A stretch of DNA of 64,000 nt from NCBI GenBank assembly GCA_963716445.1, contig OY970313.1:1426001-1490000 (forward strand), given 5' to 3'. The notes under the pieces are model-generated. The model saw nothing but the letters and a program-made list of their open reading frames with translations, was not told the origin of the DNA and searched no databases. The position numbers and the translations under genes are program-made. Every line of letters begins with the position of its first letter. Position 1 is the first letter of the stretch. This stretch comes from JAAYBF01 sp963716445 (GTDB lineage: Bacteria > Actinomycetota > Thermoleophilia > Solirubrobacterales > Thermoleophilaceae). This document shows positions 24,246 through 33,217 of the stretch, in pieces.

Positions 24246-25835
24246 CTACGGCGTCGCGCTCTTCGCAGCCGCGTCGATGTGGTGCTCCGCCTCGGCCACC
24301 GGCGAGTCGGCGAGCGCGTTGGTGATCGCCCGCAGGTACGCCCGGCCCGACGCCTCCATCGTGTCCGGCGCCACACCCTGCCCCTGCGCCGTCGTGCCGT
24401 CGAGCTCGAGCAGCACCGTCACCTCGGCGAGCGCGTCGCGCCCGGCCGTGACGGCGGACACGTGGTACTCCTTCAGCCGCGCCTCGCGCCCGGTCGCCGC
24501 GTTGATCGCGCTGAAGAACGCGTCGACCGGCCCGTCGCCGGTGAACTCGCCCTCGCCGGTGCCGCCGCCAGGCAGCCCGACCCGCACGCGCGCGAAGGGC
24601 GAGCGGTCCGAGCCCGCCTCGATGTCGAAGGACTCCAGCGCGAAGGCGCTCTCGGACTGCCGCATCTCGTCCGAGACGATCGCCTCGAGGTCAAGAGCCG
24701 TGACCTTCTTCTTGCGGTCCGCGACCTCCTTGAAGCGCTTGAACGCGGCGTTCAGCGCCGCGCCCTCGACCGTGAAGCCGAGCTCCTCGAGCGCGTTGCG
24801 CAGCGCGTGGCGCCCGGAGTGCTTGCCGAGCACGATCGAGTTGGTCTCGAGGCCGATCGTCGTGGCGTCCATGATCTCGTAGGTCGTGCGCTCCTTGAGC
24901 ACGCCGTCCTGGTGGATCCCGGACTCGTGGGCGAAGGCGTTGCGACCGACGATCGCCTTGTTCGGCTGGACCTGGTAGCCGGTCAGGCGCGAGACCAGGC
25001 GGCTGGTGCGCGCGATCTCCGTCGTCTCGACGCCGCTCCAGAGCCCGTGCTCGGCCTCGCGGACGCGCAGCAGCATCACGATCTCCTCGAGCGACGCGTT
25101 GCCGGCGCGCTCGCCGAGGCCGTTGACCGCGCACTCGACCTGGCGGCAGCCGGCCTGCACGCCGGCGAACGAGTTGGCGACCGCCAAGCCCAGGTCGTCG
25201 TGGCAGTGCACCGAGGCGACGACCTCGTGGAGCCCGGGCACCAGGCGGTAGAGCTCGCGCCACATCGCCGCGTACTCGTCGGGCATCGAGTAGCCGACGG
25301 TGTCCGGGACGTTGATCGTCGTGGCGCCCTCGTCGAGCGCGGTCTGCAGCACCTCGGCCGTGAACTCGAGGTCGGCGCGCGTCGCGTCCATCGGCGAGAA
25401 CTCGACGTCGTCGCAGTAGCCCTTCGCGTGGGCGACGGCGGCGCGCGCCTGGCCCTTGACGTCCTCGCGCGTCGTCTGCAGCTGGTGCTCGATGTGGATG
25501 TCGCTGGTCGAGATGAAGGTGTGGATCCGCGGCCGCTCGGAGTCCTTGATCGCGTTCCAGGCGGCGTCGATGTCCTGGAAGCCGGTGCGAGCCAGGCCGC
25601 AGATCACCGGGCCGTGGATCTCGCGGGCGATCTCCTGGACGGCGTCGAAGTCGCCCGGCGAGGCGATCGGGAAGCCGGCCTCGATCACGTCGACGCCGAG
25701 GCGCGCGAGCTGGTGGGCGATCTCGAGCTTCTCCTGCTTGTTCAGCGAGATGCCCGGCGACTGCTCGCCGTCGCGCAGGGTCGTGTCGAAGATCCGTACC
25801 CGGTCGGCTTCGCTACGTGTCGGTTGGACTGCCAT
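24246..25835 (-). CDS. leuA: 2-isopropylmalate synthase
   Basis: Condenses 2-oxoisovalerate with acetyl-CoA, the committed leucine step. It has 529 aa: an HMGL-like TIM barrel with FDTTLRDGEQSPGISLN at the N-terminus, metal-binding HCHDDLGLAVANS, NGLGERAGNASLEE, and a C-terminal LeuA regulatory domain (about 395-520) for leucine feedback. ATG at 25835 is chosen because AGGAGC lies 8 nt upstream; an earlier in-frame start would add residues with no homology. Expression is probably controlled by the leucine leader peptide 70 nt upstream. Confidence 0.97.
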   Translation of the reverse strand: MAVQPTRSEADRVRIFDTTLRDGEQSPGISLNKQEKLEIAHQLARLGVDVIEAGFPIASPGDFDAVQEIAREIHGPVICGLARTGFQDIDAAWNAIKDSERPRIHTFISTSDIHIEHQLQTTREDVKGQARAAVAHAKGYCDDVEFSPMDATRADLEFTAEVLQTALDEGATTINVPDTVGYSMPDEYAAMWRELYRLVPGLHEVVASVHCHDDLGLAVANSFAGVQAGCRQVECAVNGLGERAGNASLEEIVMLLRVREAEHGLWSGVETTEIARTSRLVSRLTGYQVQPNKAIVGRNAFAHESGIHQDGVLKERTTYEIMDATTIGLETNSIVLGKHSGRHALRNALEELGFTVEGAALNAAFKRFKEVADRKKKVTALDLEAIVSDEMRQSESAFALESFDIEAGSDRSPFARVRVGLPGGGTGEGEFTGDGPVDAFFSAINAATGREARLKEYHVSAVTAGRDALAEVTVLLELDGTTAQGQGVAPDTMEASGRAYLRAITNALADSPVAEAEHHIDAAAKSATP

Positions 25836-25904
25836 GTCGTTCGCTCCTGGTTCTCCGTCTCGACTGCCTTCTCCTGTGCTTGCGGCTTGGGCGGCCGCCA
25901 CGCG

Positions 25905-25958
25905 CTATTCCCCCCGAGGGGGGAGGAGGAGAAGTCGCAGGTCGAGCTGGAACGACAT
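25905..25958 (-). CDS. leuL: Leucine leader peptide of the leuA attenuator
   Basis: A 17-codon frame on the minus strand reads MSFQLDLRLLLLPPRGE and stops with TAG. Six of its residues are leucine, four of them consecutive (CTT CTC CTC CTC). It lies 69 nt upstream of leuA. Its 3' half overlaps a GC hairpin. Ribosome stalling at the Leu run when leucyl-tRNA is low would change folding of the following leader, the classic attenuation design known for actinobacterial leuA. No strong ribosome site precedes the ATG. Confidence 0.85.
   Translation of the reverse strand: MSFQLDLRLLLLPPRGE
25910..25923 (-). promoter_or_regulatory. Hairpin inside the leuA leader
   Basis: Six Cs and six Gs separated by two bases form a tight stem over the last sense codons of the leader peptide, just after the leucine run. 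It would be disturbed by a ribosome stalled at or passing the Leu codons. The full set of alternative stems needs a fold prediction. Confidence 0.55.
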
Positions 25959-25971
25959 CCACGTCAGCGTA

Positions 25972-26991
25972 CTACAGGGTCAGCACGACCTTGCCGACGT
26001 TTCGCCGCTCGATGATGAAGCGGTGGGCGTCGGCGCCGCGCTCGAGCGGGAACGCCTCAGCGACGACCGGACGCAGGCGCCCGTCCTCGACCCACGCGGT
26101 GAGCGGCTCGATGTACTCGTCGAGCGATCCCTTCGCGTCCCAGAGCGTGAGCATGTTCAGCCCGATCACGGACTTCGACTGGGTCATCATCGGGATCGGG
26201 TTGAAGCGCGGCATGCCGAAGTAGGTCCTCAGCGCGGTGATGAGGTTGCGCCGCTCGCCGCCGACCAGCGACGAGGCGCCGAAGCAGACGAGCCGCCCGC
26301 CCGCGCCGAGCAGCGACCAGCTCTTGCGGAAGCTGCGGCCGCCGACGGCGTCCATGACGAGGTCGAGCGGCTGCTTCTCGCCCGCGATGCGGCGGACCTC
26401 GGCCACGAAGTCCTGGCTGCGGTAGTCGATCGCGTGGTCGACGCCGAAGCCGCGGCAGGCGTCGTGCTTCGACGGCGAGGCCGTGCCGAAGACCTCCGCG
26501 CCGACGATCTTCGCGATCTGGGTCGCCGCGATCCCGACTCCGCCGGCCGCGGCCTGGATCAGCACGCGCTCGCCGGGCCGCAGCGCGCCGTAGCGGCAGA
26601 GCCCGGCGTAGGCGGTCGCGTAGTTGACCGGGAAGGCGGCGCCCTCCTCGAAGCTCCAGTCCTCGGGCAGCGGAACGAGCATCTCCTGCCGCACGGCGAC
26701 GAGCTCGGCGTAGCCGCCGAAGCGGGTCCCGCCGAGCACGCGGTCGCCGGGCGCGTAGCCCTCAACGCCCTCCCCGACCGCGATCACCTCGCCGGCGATC
26801 TCGTAGCCGACGACCGACGGCGTCTTCGGAGCGTCCGGGTAGAGGCCGGCGCGGGCCATCACGTCGGCGAAGTTGATGCCGGCGGCCTTGACCCCGACGA
26901 GCACCTCGCCGGGACCGGCCACGGGGTCGGGCCGCTCCTGCACCTGCAGGACCTCCGGCCTTCCGGCCTTCGTGATCACCAGCGCCCGCAC
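25972..26991 (-). CDS. Zinc-type alcohol dehydrogenase superfamily quinone oxidoreductase
   Basis: Medium-chain dehydrogenase, 339 aa, of the quinone oxidoreductase (QOR/VAT1-like) group. It has VKAAGINFADVMARAGLYP, VVGYEIAGEVIAVGEGV, the NADPH motif IQAAAGGVGIAATQIAKI and DLVMDAVGG. The catalytic and structural zinc cysteines of true alcohol dehydrogenases are absent, as in this group. Its end lies 13 nt before the leuA leader peptide, so the leuA promoter must lie within or just past its 3' end. GTG start at 26991 follows a TAGGGT hexamer by about 7 nt. Confidence 0.9.
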   Translation of the reverse strand: MRALVITKAGRPEVLQVQERPDPVAGPGEVLVGVKAAGINFADVMARAGLYPDAPKTPSVVGYEIAGEVIAVGEGVEGYAPGDRVLGGTRFGGYAELVAVRQEMLVPLPEDWSFEEGAAFPVNYATAYAGLCRYGALRPGERVLIQAAAGGVGIAATQIAKIVGAEVFGTASPSKHDACRGFGVDHAIDYRSQDFVAEVRRIAGEKQPLDLVMDAVGGRSFRKSWSLLGAGGRLVCFGASSLVGGERRNLITALRTYFGMPRFNPIPMMTQSKSVIGLNMLTLWDAKGSLDEYIEPLTAWVEDGRLRPVVAEAFPLERGADAHRFIIERRNVGKVVLTL

Positions 26992-26998
26992 CGCGGAG

Positions 26999-27023
26999 AC
27001 CCTATCGGTTGGCCAGCCAGCCA
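26999..27023 (-). promoter_or_regulatory. Candidate quinone oxidoreductase promoter sharing a motif with 9.75 kb
   Basis: TGGCTGGCTGGCCA (27023-27010) precedes TAGGGT (27004-26999), which ends 7 nt before the GTG start. The same 14-mer followed by TAGGAT stands before the SDR gene at 9787. A chance repeat of this length is possible in 64 kb; only the matched position makes it notable. Confidence 0.35.
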
Positions 27024-27072
27024 GGCGCCACACGGCCCAGCGAACGGCGGCCCCGTCGACCCGGGATCGTCG

Positions 27073-28668
27073 CTAGAGACCGACCGTGCGGCCCTCGACG
27101 AAGCCGTCGGAGGCGACGATCGAGTCGACGACGGCCTGGGGCACCTGCGAGTCGGCGGTGACGACCATCACCGCCTCGCCCTCGTCGGCGCCGTCGGGCT
27201 GGCGGCCGACGGCGGCAGAGACGATGTTCACGCCGGCCTCGCCGAGCGCGGTGCCGACGCGGCCGATCATGCCCGGCTGGTCGCGATAGCGGAAGATCGC
27301 GAGGCTCGGCTCGAGCTGCACGTTGAAGCGCGATCCCCACGCCTCGAGCAGGTGCGGCCGGTCGCGGTTGCCGAGCACCGTGCCGACCACGCGCGAGCGG
27401 TCGCTGCCGCTGACCACCGTGACGCGGACGAGATCGGTGAAGTCGAGCGCACGGTCGCTGCTCGTCTCGGTGACCGCGATGCCGCGCTCCTCGGCGAGCG
27501 CCGGCGCGTTGACGTCGTTGACGTCCTCCTCGGTGTGACCGGCCAGCACGCCCTTCAGCACCTGGACCGTCAGGAAGCGCGTGTCGCGATCGGCGATCCG
27601 GCCGCGGTACTCGACCTCGAGCGCGTCGACCGACGTGCCGCCGGCGAGCGCCGTGCCGATCCGGCCAAGGTGCGACGCCAGCGGCAGGAACGGACCCAGC
27701 GCCTCGAGGTCCTCGCCCGCGACCGTCGGCACGTTGACGGCGCTGCTGACCGCGCCGCCGGTCAGCGCGGCGACGACCTGCTCGGCCGACTGGTAGCCCG
27801 CGCGGTCGGTCGCCTCGGCCGTCGAGGCTCCGAGGTGCGGCGTGACGACGACGTTGGGGCGACCGAACAGCGGGTGGTCGACGATCGGCTCGGAGCGGAA
27901 GACGTCGAGCGCCGCGCCGCCGACCTTGCCCGAGTCGAGCGCCGCCTCGAGGTCCTCGTCGACCAGCAGCGGGCCGCGCGCGACGTTGAGGATCCGGATG
28001 CCGTCCTTCATCTTCGCGAAGGCCTCGGCGTTCAAGTAGTTCTCGGTCTCCGGGGTCTTCGGCAGGTGGATCGTCAGGAAGTCCGCCTCGGCGTAGACCT
28101 CGTCCGCGCTGCCGGCGCGCTCGGCCCCGAGCTCGCGGAAGCGCTCCTCGGCGACGAACGCATCGAAGGCGAGCACGCGCATGCCGAAGCCGCGCGCGCG
28201 CTGGGCGACGAGCTGGCCGATACGGCCGAAGCCGATCACGCCGAGCGTCTTCTCGTAGAGCTCCGTGCCGCTGTACTTCGAGCGGTCCCAGGCGCCGCCG
28301 ACGAGCGAGGCGTGGGCCTGCGGCACGTTGCGAGCGAGCGCCAGCAGCAGCGCCATCGTGTGCTCGGCCGCGGTGATGACGTTCGACTGCGGCGCGTTGG
28401 CGACCACGATCCCGCGGCGCGTGGCGGCGTCGACGTCGACGTTGTCGACCCCCACCCCGGCGCGGCCGATCGCCTTGAGGTTGTCCGCCTTGTCGAGCAG
28501 GTCGGCGGTCAGCTTGGTCGCCGAGCGGATCAGGATGCCGTCGAACTCGCCGATCCGGCGCTCGAGATCGCCGTCGGCCCAGTCCACGCCGAGCTCGACG
28601 TCGAAGCCGGCGTCGCGCAGGAGCTGGACGCCCGAGTCGCCGATCTTCTCCTTGACGAGCACCTTCAT
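27073..28668 (-). CDS. serA: D-3-phosphoglycerate dehydrogenase, long form
   Basis: First step of serine synthesis from 3-phosphoglycerate. It has 531 aa with two Rossmann-type halves (LGVIGFGRIGQLVAQRA), catalytic Arg in NVARGPLLVDED and the Glu/His pair in TPHLGASTAEATDRAG. These are followed by an allosteric substrate-binding domain and a C-terminal ACT domain (about 455-531, IFRYRDQPGMIGRVGTALGE). This is the mycobacterial-type architecture with serine feedback. The start codon overlaps the serC stop (ATGA), and both lie downstream of a ZTP riboswitch. Confidence 0.97.
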   Translation of the reverse strand: MKVLVKEKIGDSGVQLLRDAGFDVELGVDWADGDLERRIGEFDGILIRSATKLTADLLDKADNLKAIGRAGVGVDNVDVDAATRRGIVVANAPQSNVITAAEHTMALLLALARNVPQAHASLVGGAWDRSKYSGTELYEKTLGVIGFGRIGQLVAQRARGFGMRVLAFDAFVAEERFRELGAERAGSADEVYAEADFLTIHLPKTPETENYLNAEAFAKMKDGIRILNVARGPLLVDEDLEAALDSGKVGGAALDVFRSEPIVDHPLFGRPNVVVTPHLGASTAEATDRAGYQSAEQVVAALTGGAVSSAVNVPTVAGEDLEALGPFLPLASHLGRIGTALAGGTSVDALEVEYRGRIADRDTRFLTVQVLKGVLAGHTEEDVNDVNAPALAEERGIAVTETSSDRALDFTDLVRVTVVSGSDRSRVVGTVLGNRDRPHLLEAWGSRFNVQLEPSLAIFRYRDQPGMIGRVGTALGEAGVNIVSAAVGRQPDGADEGEAVMVVTADSQVPQAVVDSIVASDGFVEGRTVGL

Positions 28669-29801
28669 CGGGTGACCTCCCCCACGTTCTCGATCGTCCA
28701 GTCGATGCAGGCCGTCAGCGCCTCGACGTCGGCCGGCTCGATCGCCGGGAACATCCCGACGCGCAGCTGGTTGCGACCGAGCTTGCGGTACGGCTCGACG
28801 TCGACGATCCCGTTCGCGCGCAGGGTGGCGGCGATCGCGGCGGCGTCGACGGCGGCGTCGAAGTCGATCGTTCCGACGACCAGCGAGCGCTTGGCGGGAT
28901 CGGCTACGAACGGCGTCGCGACCGGCGACGTCGCGGCCCAGCCGTAGAGGTGGCTCGAGGATGCGGTCGTTCGCCGCACGCACCAGTCGAGCCCGCCCCC
29001 GGCGAGCATCCACTCGACCTGATCGGCGAGCAGCAGCAGCGTCGCTAGCGCGGGCGTGTTGTAGGTCTGGTCCTTGCGCGAGTTGTCGAGCGCGGTCGTC
29101 AGCGAGAGGAACTCCGGCCGCCAGCGATCCTCGGCGGCGCCCAGCTCCTCGATCCGCTCGATCGCCGCGGGGCTCAGCAGCGCGAGCCAGAGACCGCCGT
29201 CGGAGGCGAAGCCCTTCTGCGGCGCGAAGTAGTAGGCGTCGGCCTGGGCGACGTCGACCGGCAGGCCGCCGGCGCCGGAGGTGGCGTCGATCAGCACCAG
29301 CGCCTCGTCGGCGCCCGCCGGGCGCCGGACGGGGACCATGACCCCGGTCGAGGTCTCGTTGTGGGCCCAGCCGACGACGTCGGCGTCGGGGTCGGCCAAC
29401 GGCTCGGGAGCGTCTCCCGGCTCGGCGGACACGACGATCGGATGCTCGAGGAAGGGAGCGCCCGCCGTCGCCTTGGCGAACTTCTGCGAGAACTCGCCGT
29501 AGGCCAGGTGCAGCGCGCGGCGACGGACGAGGCCGCACGTCGCGGCGTCCCAGAAGGCCGTCGTCCCGCCGTTGCCGAGCGCGACCTCGTAGCCGTCGGG
29601 CAGCGAGAACAGGTCCGCGAGGCCGCCGCGCACGCGGGCGACCACGTCCTTGACCGGCTGCTGGCGGTGCGAGGTGCCCATGACCGCCGCACCCTCGAAC
29701 GTGAGGTGGGCGAGCTGCTCGGGGCGGACCTTCGAAGGCCCGCAGCCGAAGCGTCCGTCGGCGGGCTTGAGATCGTTGGGAATCTGGGGCGTCGTCGTCA
29801 C
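28665..29801 (-). CDS. serC: Phosphoserine aminotransferase, actinobacterial type
   Basis: Converts 3-phosphohydroxypyruvate to phosphoserine. It has 378 aa matching the actinobacterial SerC group: IPNDLKPADGRFGCGPSKVRPEQL at the N-terminus, MGTSHRQQPVKDVV, NETSTGVMVPV, and the PLP lysine in YYFAPQKGFASDGG. GTG start at 29801. It is the first gene of serC-serA, preceded by a riboswitch resembling the pfl/ZTP class. It could also serve in pyridoxal phosphate synthesis. Confidence 0.95.
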   Translation of the reverse strand: MTTTPQIPNDLKPADGRFGCGPSKVRPEQLAHLTFEGAAVMGTSHRQQPVKDVVARVRGGLADLFSLPDGYEVALGNGGTTAFWDAATCGLVRRRALHLAYGEFSQKFAKATAGAPFLEHPIVVSAEPGDAPEPLADPDADVVGWAHNETSTGVMVPVRRPAGADEALVLIDATSGAGGLPVDVAQADAYYFAPQKGFASDGGLWLALLSPAAIERIEELGAAEDRWRPEFLSLTTALDNSRKDQTYNTPALATLLLLADQVEWMLAGGGLDWCVRRTTASSSHLYGWAATSPVATPFVADPAKRSLVVGTIDFDAAVDAAAIAATLRANGIVDVEPYRKLGRNQLRVGMFPAIEPADVEALTACIDWTIENVGEVTR

Positions 29802-29837
29802 GGGCAAGGCGGGCCTCCGCGGCTGTCGAGTTGCGGT

Positions 29838-29922
29838 GCGGTGCTGTGCCCAGGCGTACGGCGCATTTCCCGTCGCTCCCCGGTGGTCGGTTCCACCTCG
29901 AAGACGCCAGTCGCGACGGTCG
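29838..29922 (-). ncRNA. ZTP (pfl) riboswitch upstream of serC-serA
   Basis: The minus strand between ilvC and serC carries the pfl/ZTP hallmarks in order: GACTGGCG, the stem GGTGGAACCGACCACC, the conserved GGGGAGCGAC, and CGCCTGGGCA near the 3' side. The P1 arms CCGTCGC and GCGACGG pair over 7 bp. CGCC in the last loop can pair with GGCG of the first motif, the expected pseudoknot. ZTP and ZMP accumulate when 10-formyl-tetrahydrofolate is short, and serine feeds one-carbon units, so control of serC-serA is sensible. The expression platform is not resolved; a GGAGG lies 12 nt before the GTG. Confidence 0.85.
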
Positions 29923-29947
29923 GGGGAGCCTACCAGGCGCGCCGAGG

Positions 29948-30937
<990 letters not shown>

Positions 30938-30948
30938 GGCGGCGGACT

Positions 30949-32262
30949 CTAACCGAGCCCCGCGCGAGGCGCGAGCCTGGAGCGCTGCAGCTTGCCGGCG
31001 GCGTTGCGCGGCAGCGTGGGGACGCGCACGACCCGCTTGGGGACCTGGTAGCCGGCGAGCCGCTCGCGGCAGAAGGCGAGCAGCTCGTAGTCGGACACCG
31101 GCCGGCGCTCGACGACGAAGGCGGTCACGGCCTCGCCCCACTCGGGGTCCGGCGTGCCGGCGACGCCGGCGTCGGCGACCGCCGGGTGGGCGGCCAGCAC
31201 GGCCTCGACGGCCGCCGGCGCGACCTTCTCGCCGCCGCTGACGATCAGCTCCTTGATCCGTCCCTCGACGTGGAGGCGGCCGTGGCGGTCGCCGCGGCCG
31301 CGGTCGCCGGTGTGGAGCCAGCCGTCGGCGGCCAGCGCCCCCGGCGCGACCATCGGCCCGCGGGCCAGGATCTCGCCGCCGTCGCCGATCCGCAGGTCGA
31401 CGCCGGGCAGCGGCGTGGCGGCCGACTCCCACGGCTCGGTGACCGCGATCTGGGAGGCCGTCTCGGTCATGCCGTAGGTGCAGCGGACGGGCAGGCCCGC
31501 GTCGCGCGCCCACTCGACGAGGTCGGGCGGGATCGGGCCGCCGCCGAGCAGCAGGGCGCGCAGGGCCGGCGCCCCGTCGACGCCCGCGTCGCGCAGCCGG
31601 CGCAGCTGGGTCGGGACGAGCGAGACCAGCGTCGTGCGGTCGTCGGCGAGCGCCTCGACGACATCCGTGGCGTCGAAGCGATCGCGCAGGACGGCCGTCG
31701 TCGCGTTGCGCGCGCAGCGGACGAGGATCCCGAGGCCGGCGACGTGGAACAACGGCAGGACGCAGAGCCAGCGATCGTCCGGCTCGCAGCCGAGCACGGC
31801 CGCCGAGCCCGCCGCCGAGGCGTCGTGGTTGGCGAGGGTCAGCTCGACCGGCTTGGGCCGGCCCTCGGTGCCCGAGGTGAAGAGCACCGTGTGCACGGCC
31901 GCCGGATCGACGTCGCGCGACGGCTCGAGCGCCGCCTCCATCCCGTCGAGCGAGCGGTCGACCACTACGTCGGCGTCGACGGCGGTCGCCTGCGCGCGCT
32001 GCTCGCTCGCCGGCAGGCGGGTGTTGAGCGGCACGAGCGCGGCGCCGAGGCGCGGCGCGGCGTGCAGCAGGACGCAGAAGTCGGTCGACGGGGGCAGCGT
32101 CGTCGCGACCCTCCCCCGCTCCTGGACGCCGAGCGCCGCGAGCCGGCGCGCCACGACGTCGGCGCGCTCGTCGAGCTCGGCATAGGTGAGCGACCCGTCG
32201 GGGGCCTCGACCGCCGTGTGCCCGGGGCGGGAGCGTGCGGCGGCCGTCAGCCAGTCGAGCAT
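30949..32262 (-). CDS. menE: o-Succinylbenzoate-CoA ligase (AMP-forming)
   Basis: Activates o-succinylbenzoate for menaquinone ring closure. It belongs to the ANL superfamily, 437 aa: ATP loop LFTSGTEGRPKPVELT, TYGMTETASQIA, DGWLHTGDRGRGDRHG, GRIKELIVSGGEKVAPAAVE, and the C-terminal catalytic lysine region LPRNAAGKLQRSRL. Context (menB, menA, menC divergent next door) supports MenE over a general acyl-CoA ligase. ATG start at 32262. It is followed by ilvC, probably on one transcript. Confidence 0.9.
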   Translation of the reverse strand: MLDWLTAAARSRPGHTAVEAPDGSLTYAELDERADVVARRLAALGVQERGRVATTLPPSTDFCVLLHAAPRLGAALVPLNTRLPASEQRAQATAVDADVVVDRSLDGMEAALEPSRDVDPAAVHTVLFTSGTEGRPKPVELTLANHDASAAGSAAVLGCEPDDRWLCVLPLFHVAGLGILVRCARNATTAVLRDRFDATDVVEALADDRTTLVSLVPTQLRRLRDAGVDGAPALRALLLGGGPIPPDLVEWARDAGLPVRCTYGMTETASQIAVTEPWESAATPLPGVDLRIGDGGEILARGPMVAPGALAADGWLHTGDRGRGDRHGRLHVEGRIKELIVSGGEKVAPAAVEAVLAAHPAVADAGVAGTPDPEWGEAVTAFVVERRPVSDYELLAFCRERLAGYQVPKRVVRVPTLPRNAAGKLQRSRLAPRAGLG

Positions 32263-32314
32263 CGCCGCAAGCGTATGCCTCGCTCGCGCCCGCCGGTCTA
32301 ACCTTCCGGCAGCG

Positions 32315-33217
32315 ATGGCGGCGACGGACGAGACCCGGACCGACGGCGACTGGGCCGCCGAGCACGCAAAGCGATCGATCGCGCCCGGCGCCGAGTGGCG
32401 GTCCGCCGGCGAGTACGAGGACATCCGCTACGAGATCGCCGACGGGATCGCCAAGGTTACGATCGACCGGCCGGAGGTGCGCAACGCGTTCCGCCCGCAG
32501 ACGGTCGTCGAGCTCTCCCACGCGCTGGAGCGGGCGCGCGAGGACACGTCGGTCGGCGTGATCGTGCTGGCCGGCGAGGGACCGCTCGCCTTCTGCTCCG
32601 GCGGCGACCAGCGCGTGCGCGGCGACTCGGGCTACATGACCGACCCGAGCGCCGGCGCCGCCGGCGTCGGCCGCTTTCACGTGACCGACCTGCACGTCCA
32701 GATCCGCCGGCTGCCGAAGCCGGTCGTGGCGATGGTCGCCGGCTACGCGGTCGGCGGCGGGCACGTCCTGCACGTGGTCTGCGACCTGACGATCGCCGCC
32801 GACAACGCGCGCTTCGGGCAGACCGGGCCGAAGGTCGGCTCCTTCGACGGCGGCTTCGGCGCGAGCGTGCTCGCCGCCCAGGTCGGCCAGAAGAAGGCGA
32901 AGGAGATTTGGTTCCTCTGCCGCCAGTACGGCGCCGAGGAGGCGGCGGACATGGGGCTAGTCAACAAGGTCGTGGCGCTCGAGCGGCTCGAGGTCGAGAC
33001 GGTGGGCTGGTGCCGCGAGATGCTCGAGCTGTCCCCGTTCGCGCTGCGGCTGCTGAAGGCGAGCTTCAACGCGGCCGAGGACGGCCTGTCGGGCATCCAG
33101 CAGCTCGCGCACGACGCCAACCTCCTCTTCTACGGCAGCGAGGAGGCCCAGGAGGGCCGCGACGCCTACCGCGAGAAGCGGACACCGGACTTCGGCAGGT
33201 TCCCGCGCCGCCCGTGA
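32315..33217 (+). CDS. menB: 1,4-dihydroxy-2-naphthoyl-CoA synthase
   Basis: Crotonase-fold enzyme, 300 aa, closing the second ring of menaquinone. MenB-specific segments are SGGDQRVRGDSGY, PKPVVAMVAGYAVGGGHVLH, GQTGPKVGSFDGGFG and the C-terminal REKRTPDFGRFPR. ATG start at 32315 lies about 10 nt after a TAACCT -10-like hexamer (32299-32304), so the message may be almost leaderless. First gene of a coupled menB-menA-menC run, divergent from menE. Confidence 0.96.
   Translation: MAATDETRTDGDWAAEHAKRSIAPGAEWRSAGEYEDIRYEIADGIAKVTIDRPEVRNAFRPQTVVELSHALERAREDTSVGVIVLAGEGPLAFCSGGDQRVRGDSGYMTDPSAGAAGVGRFHVTDLHVQIRRLPKPVVAMVAGYAVGGGHVLHVVCDLTIAADNARFGQTGPKVGSFDGGFGASVLAAQVGQKKAKEIWFLCRQYGAEEAADMGLVNKVVALERLEVETVGWCREMLELSPFALRLLKASFNAAEDGLSGIQQLAHDANLLFYGSEEAQEGRDAYREKRTPDFGRFPRRP

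Noticed and set aside
25456..28947. Open frame of more than 1,100 codons on the plus strand
   Set aside because: It lies opposite leuA, the quinone oxidoreductase, serA and part of serC. It has arginine/aspartate/valine-rich composition typical of an antisense shadow in high-GC DNA and no domain.
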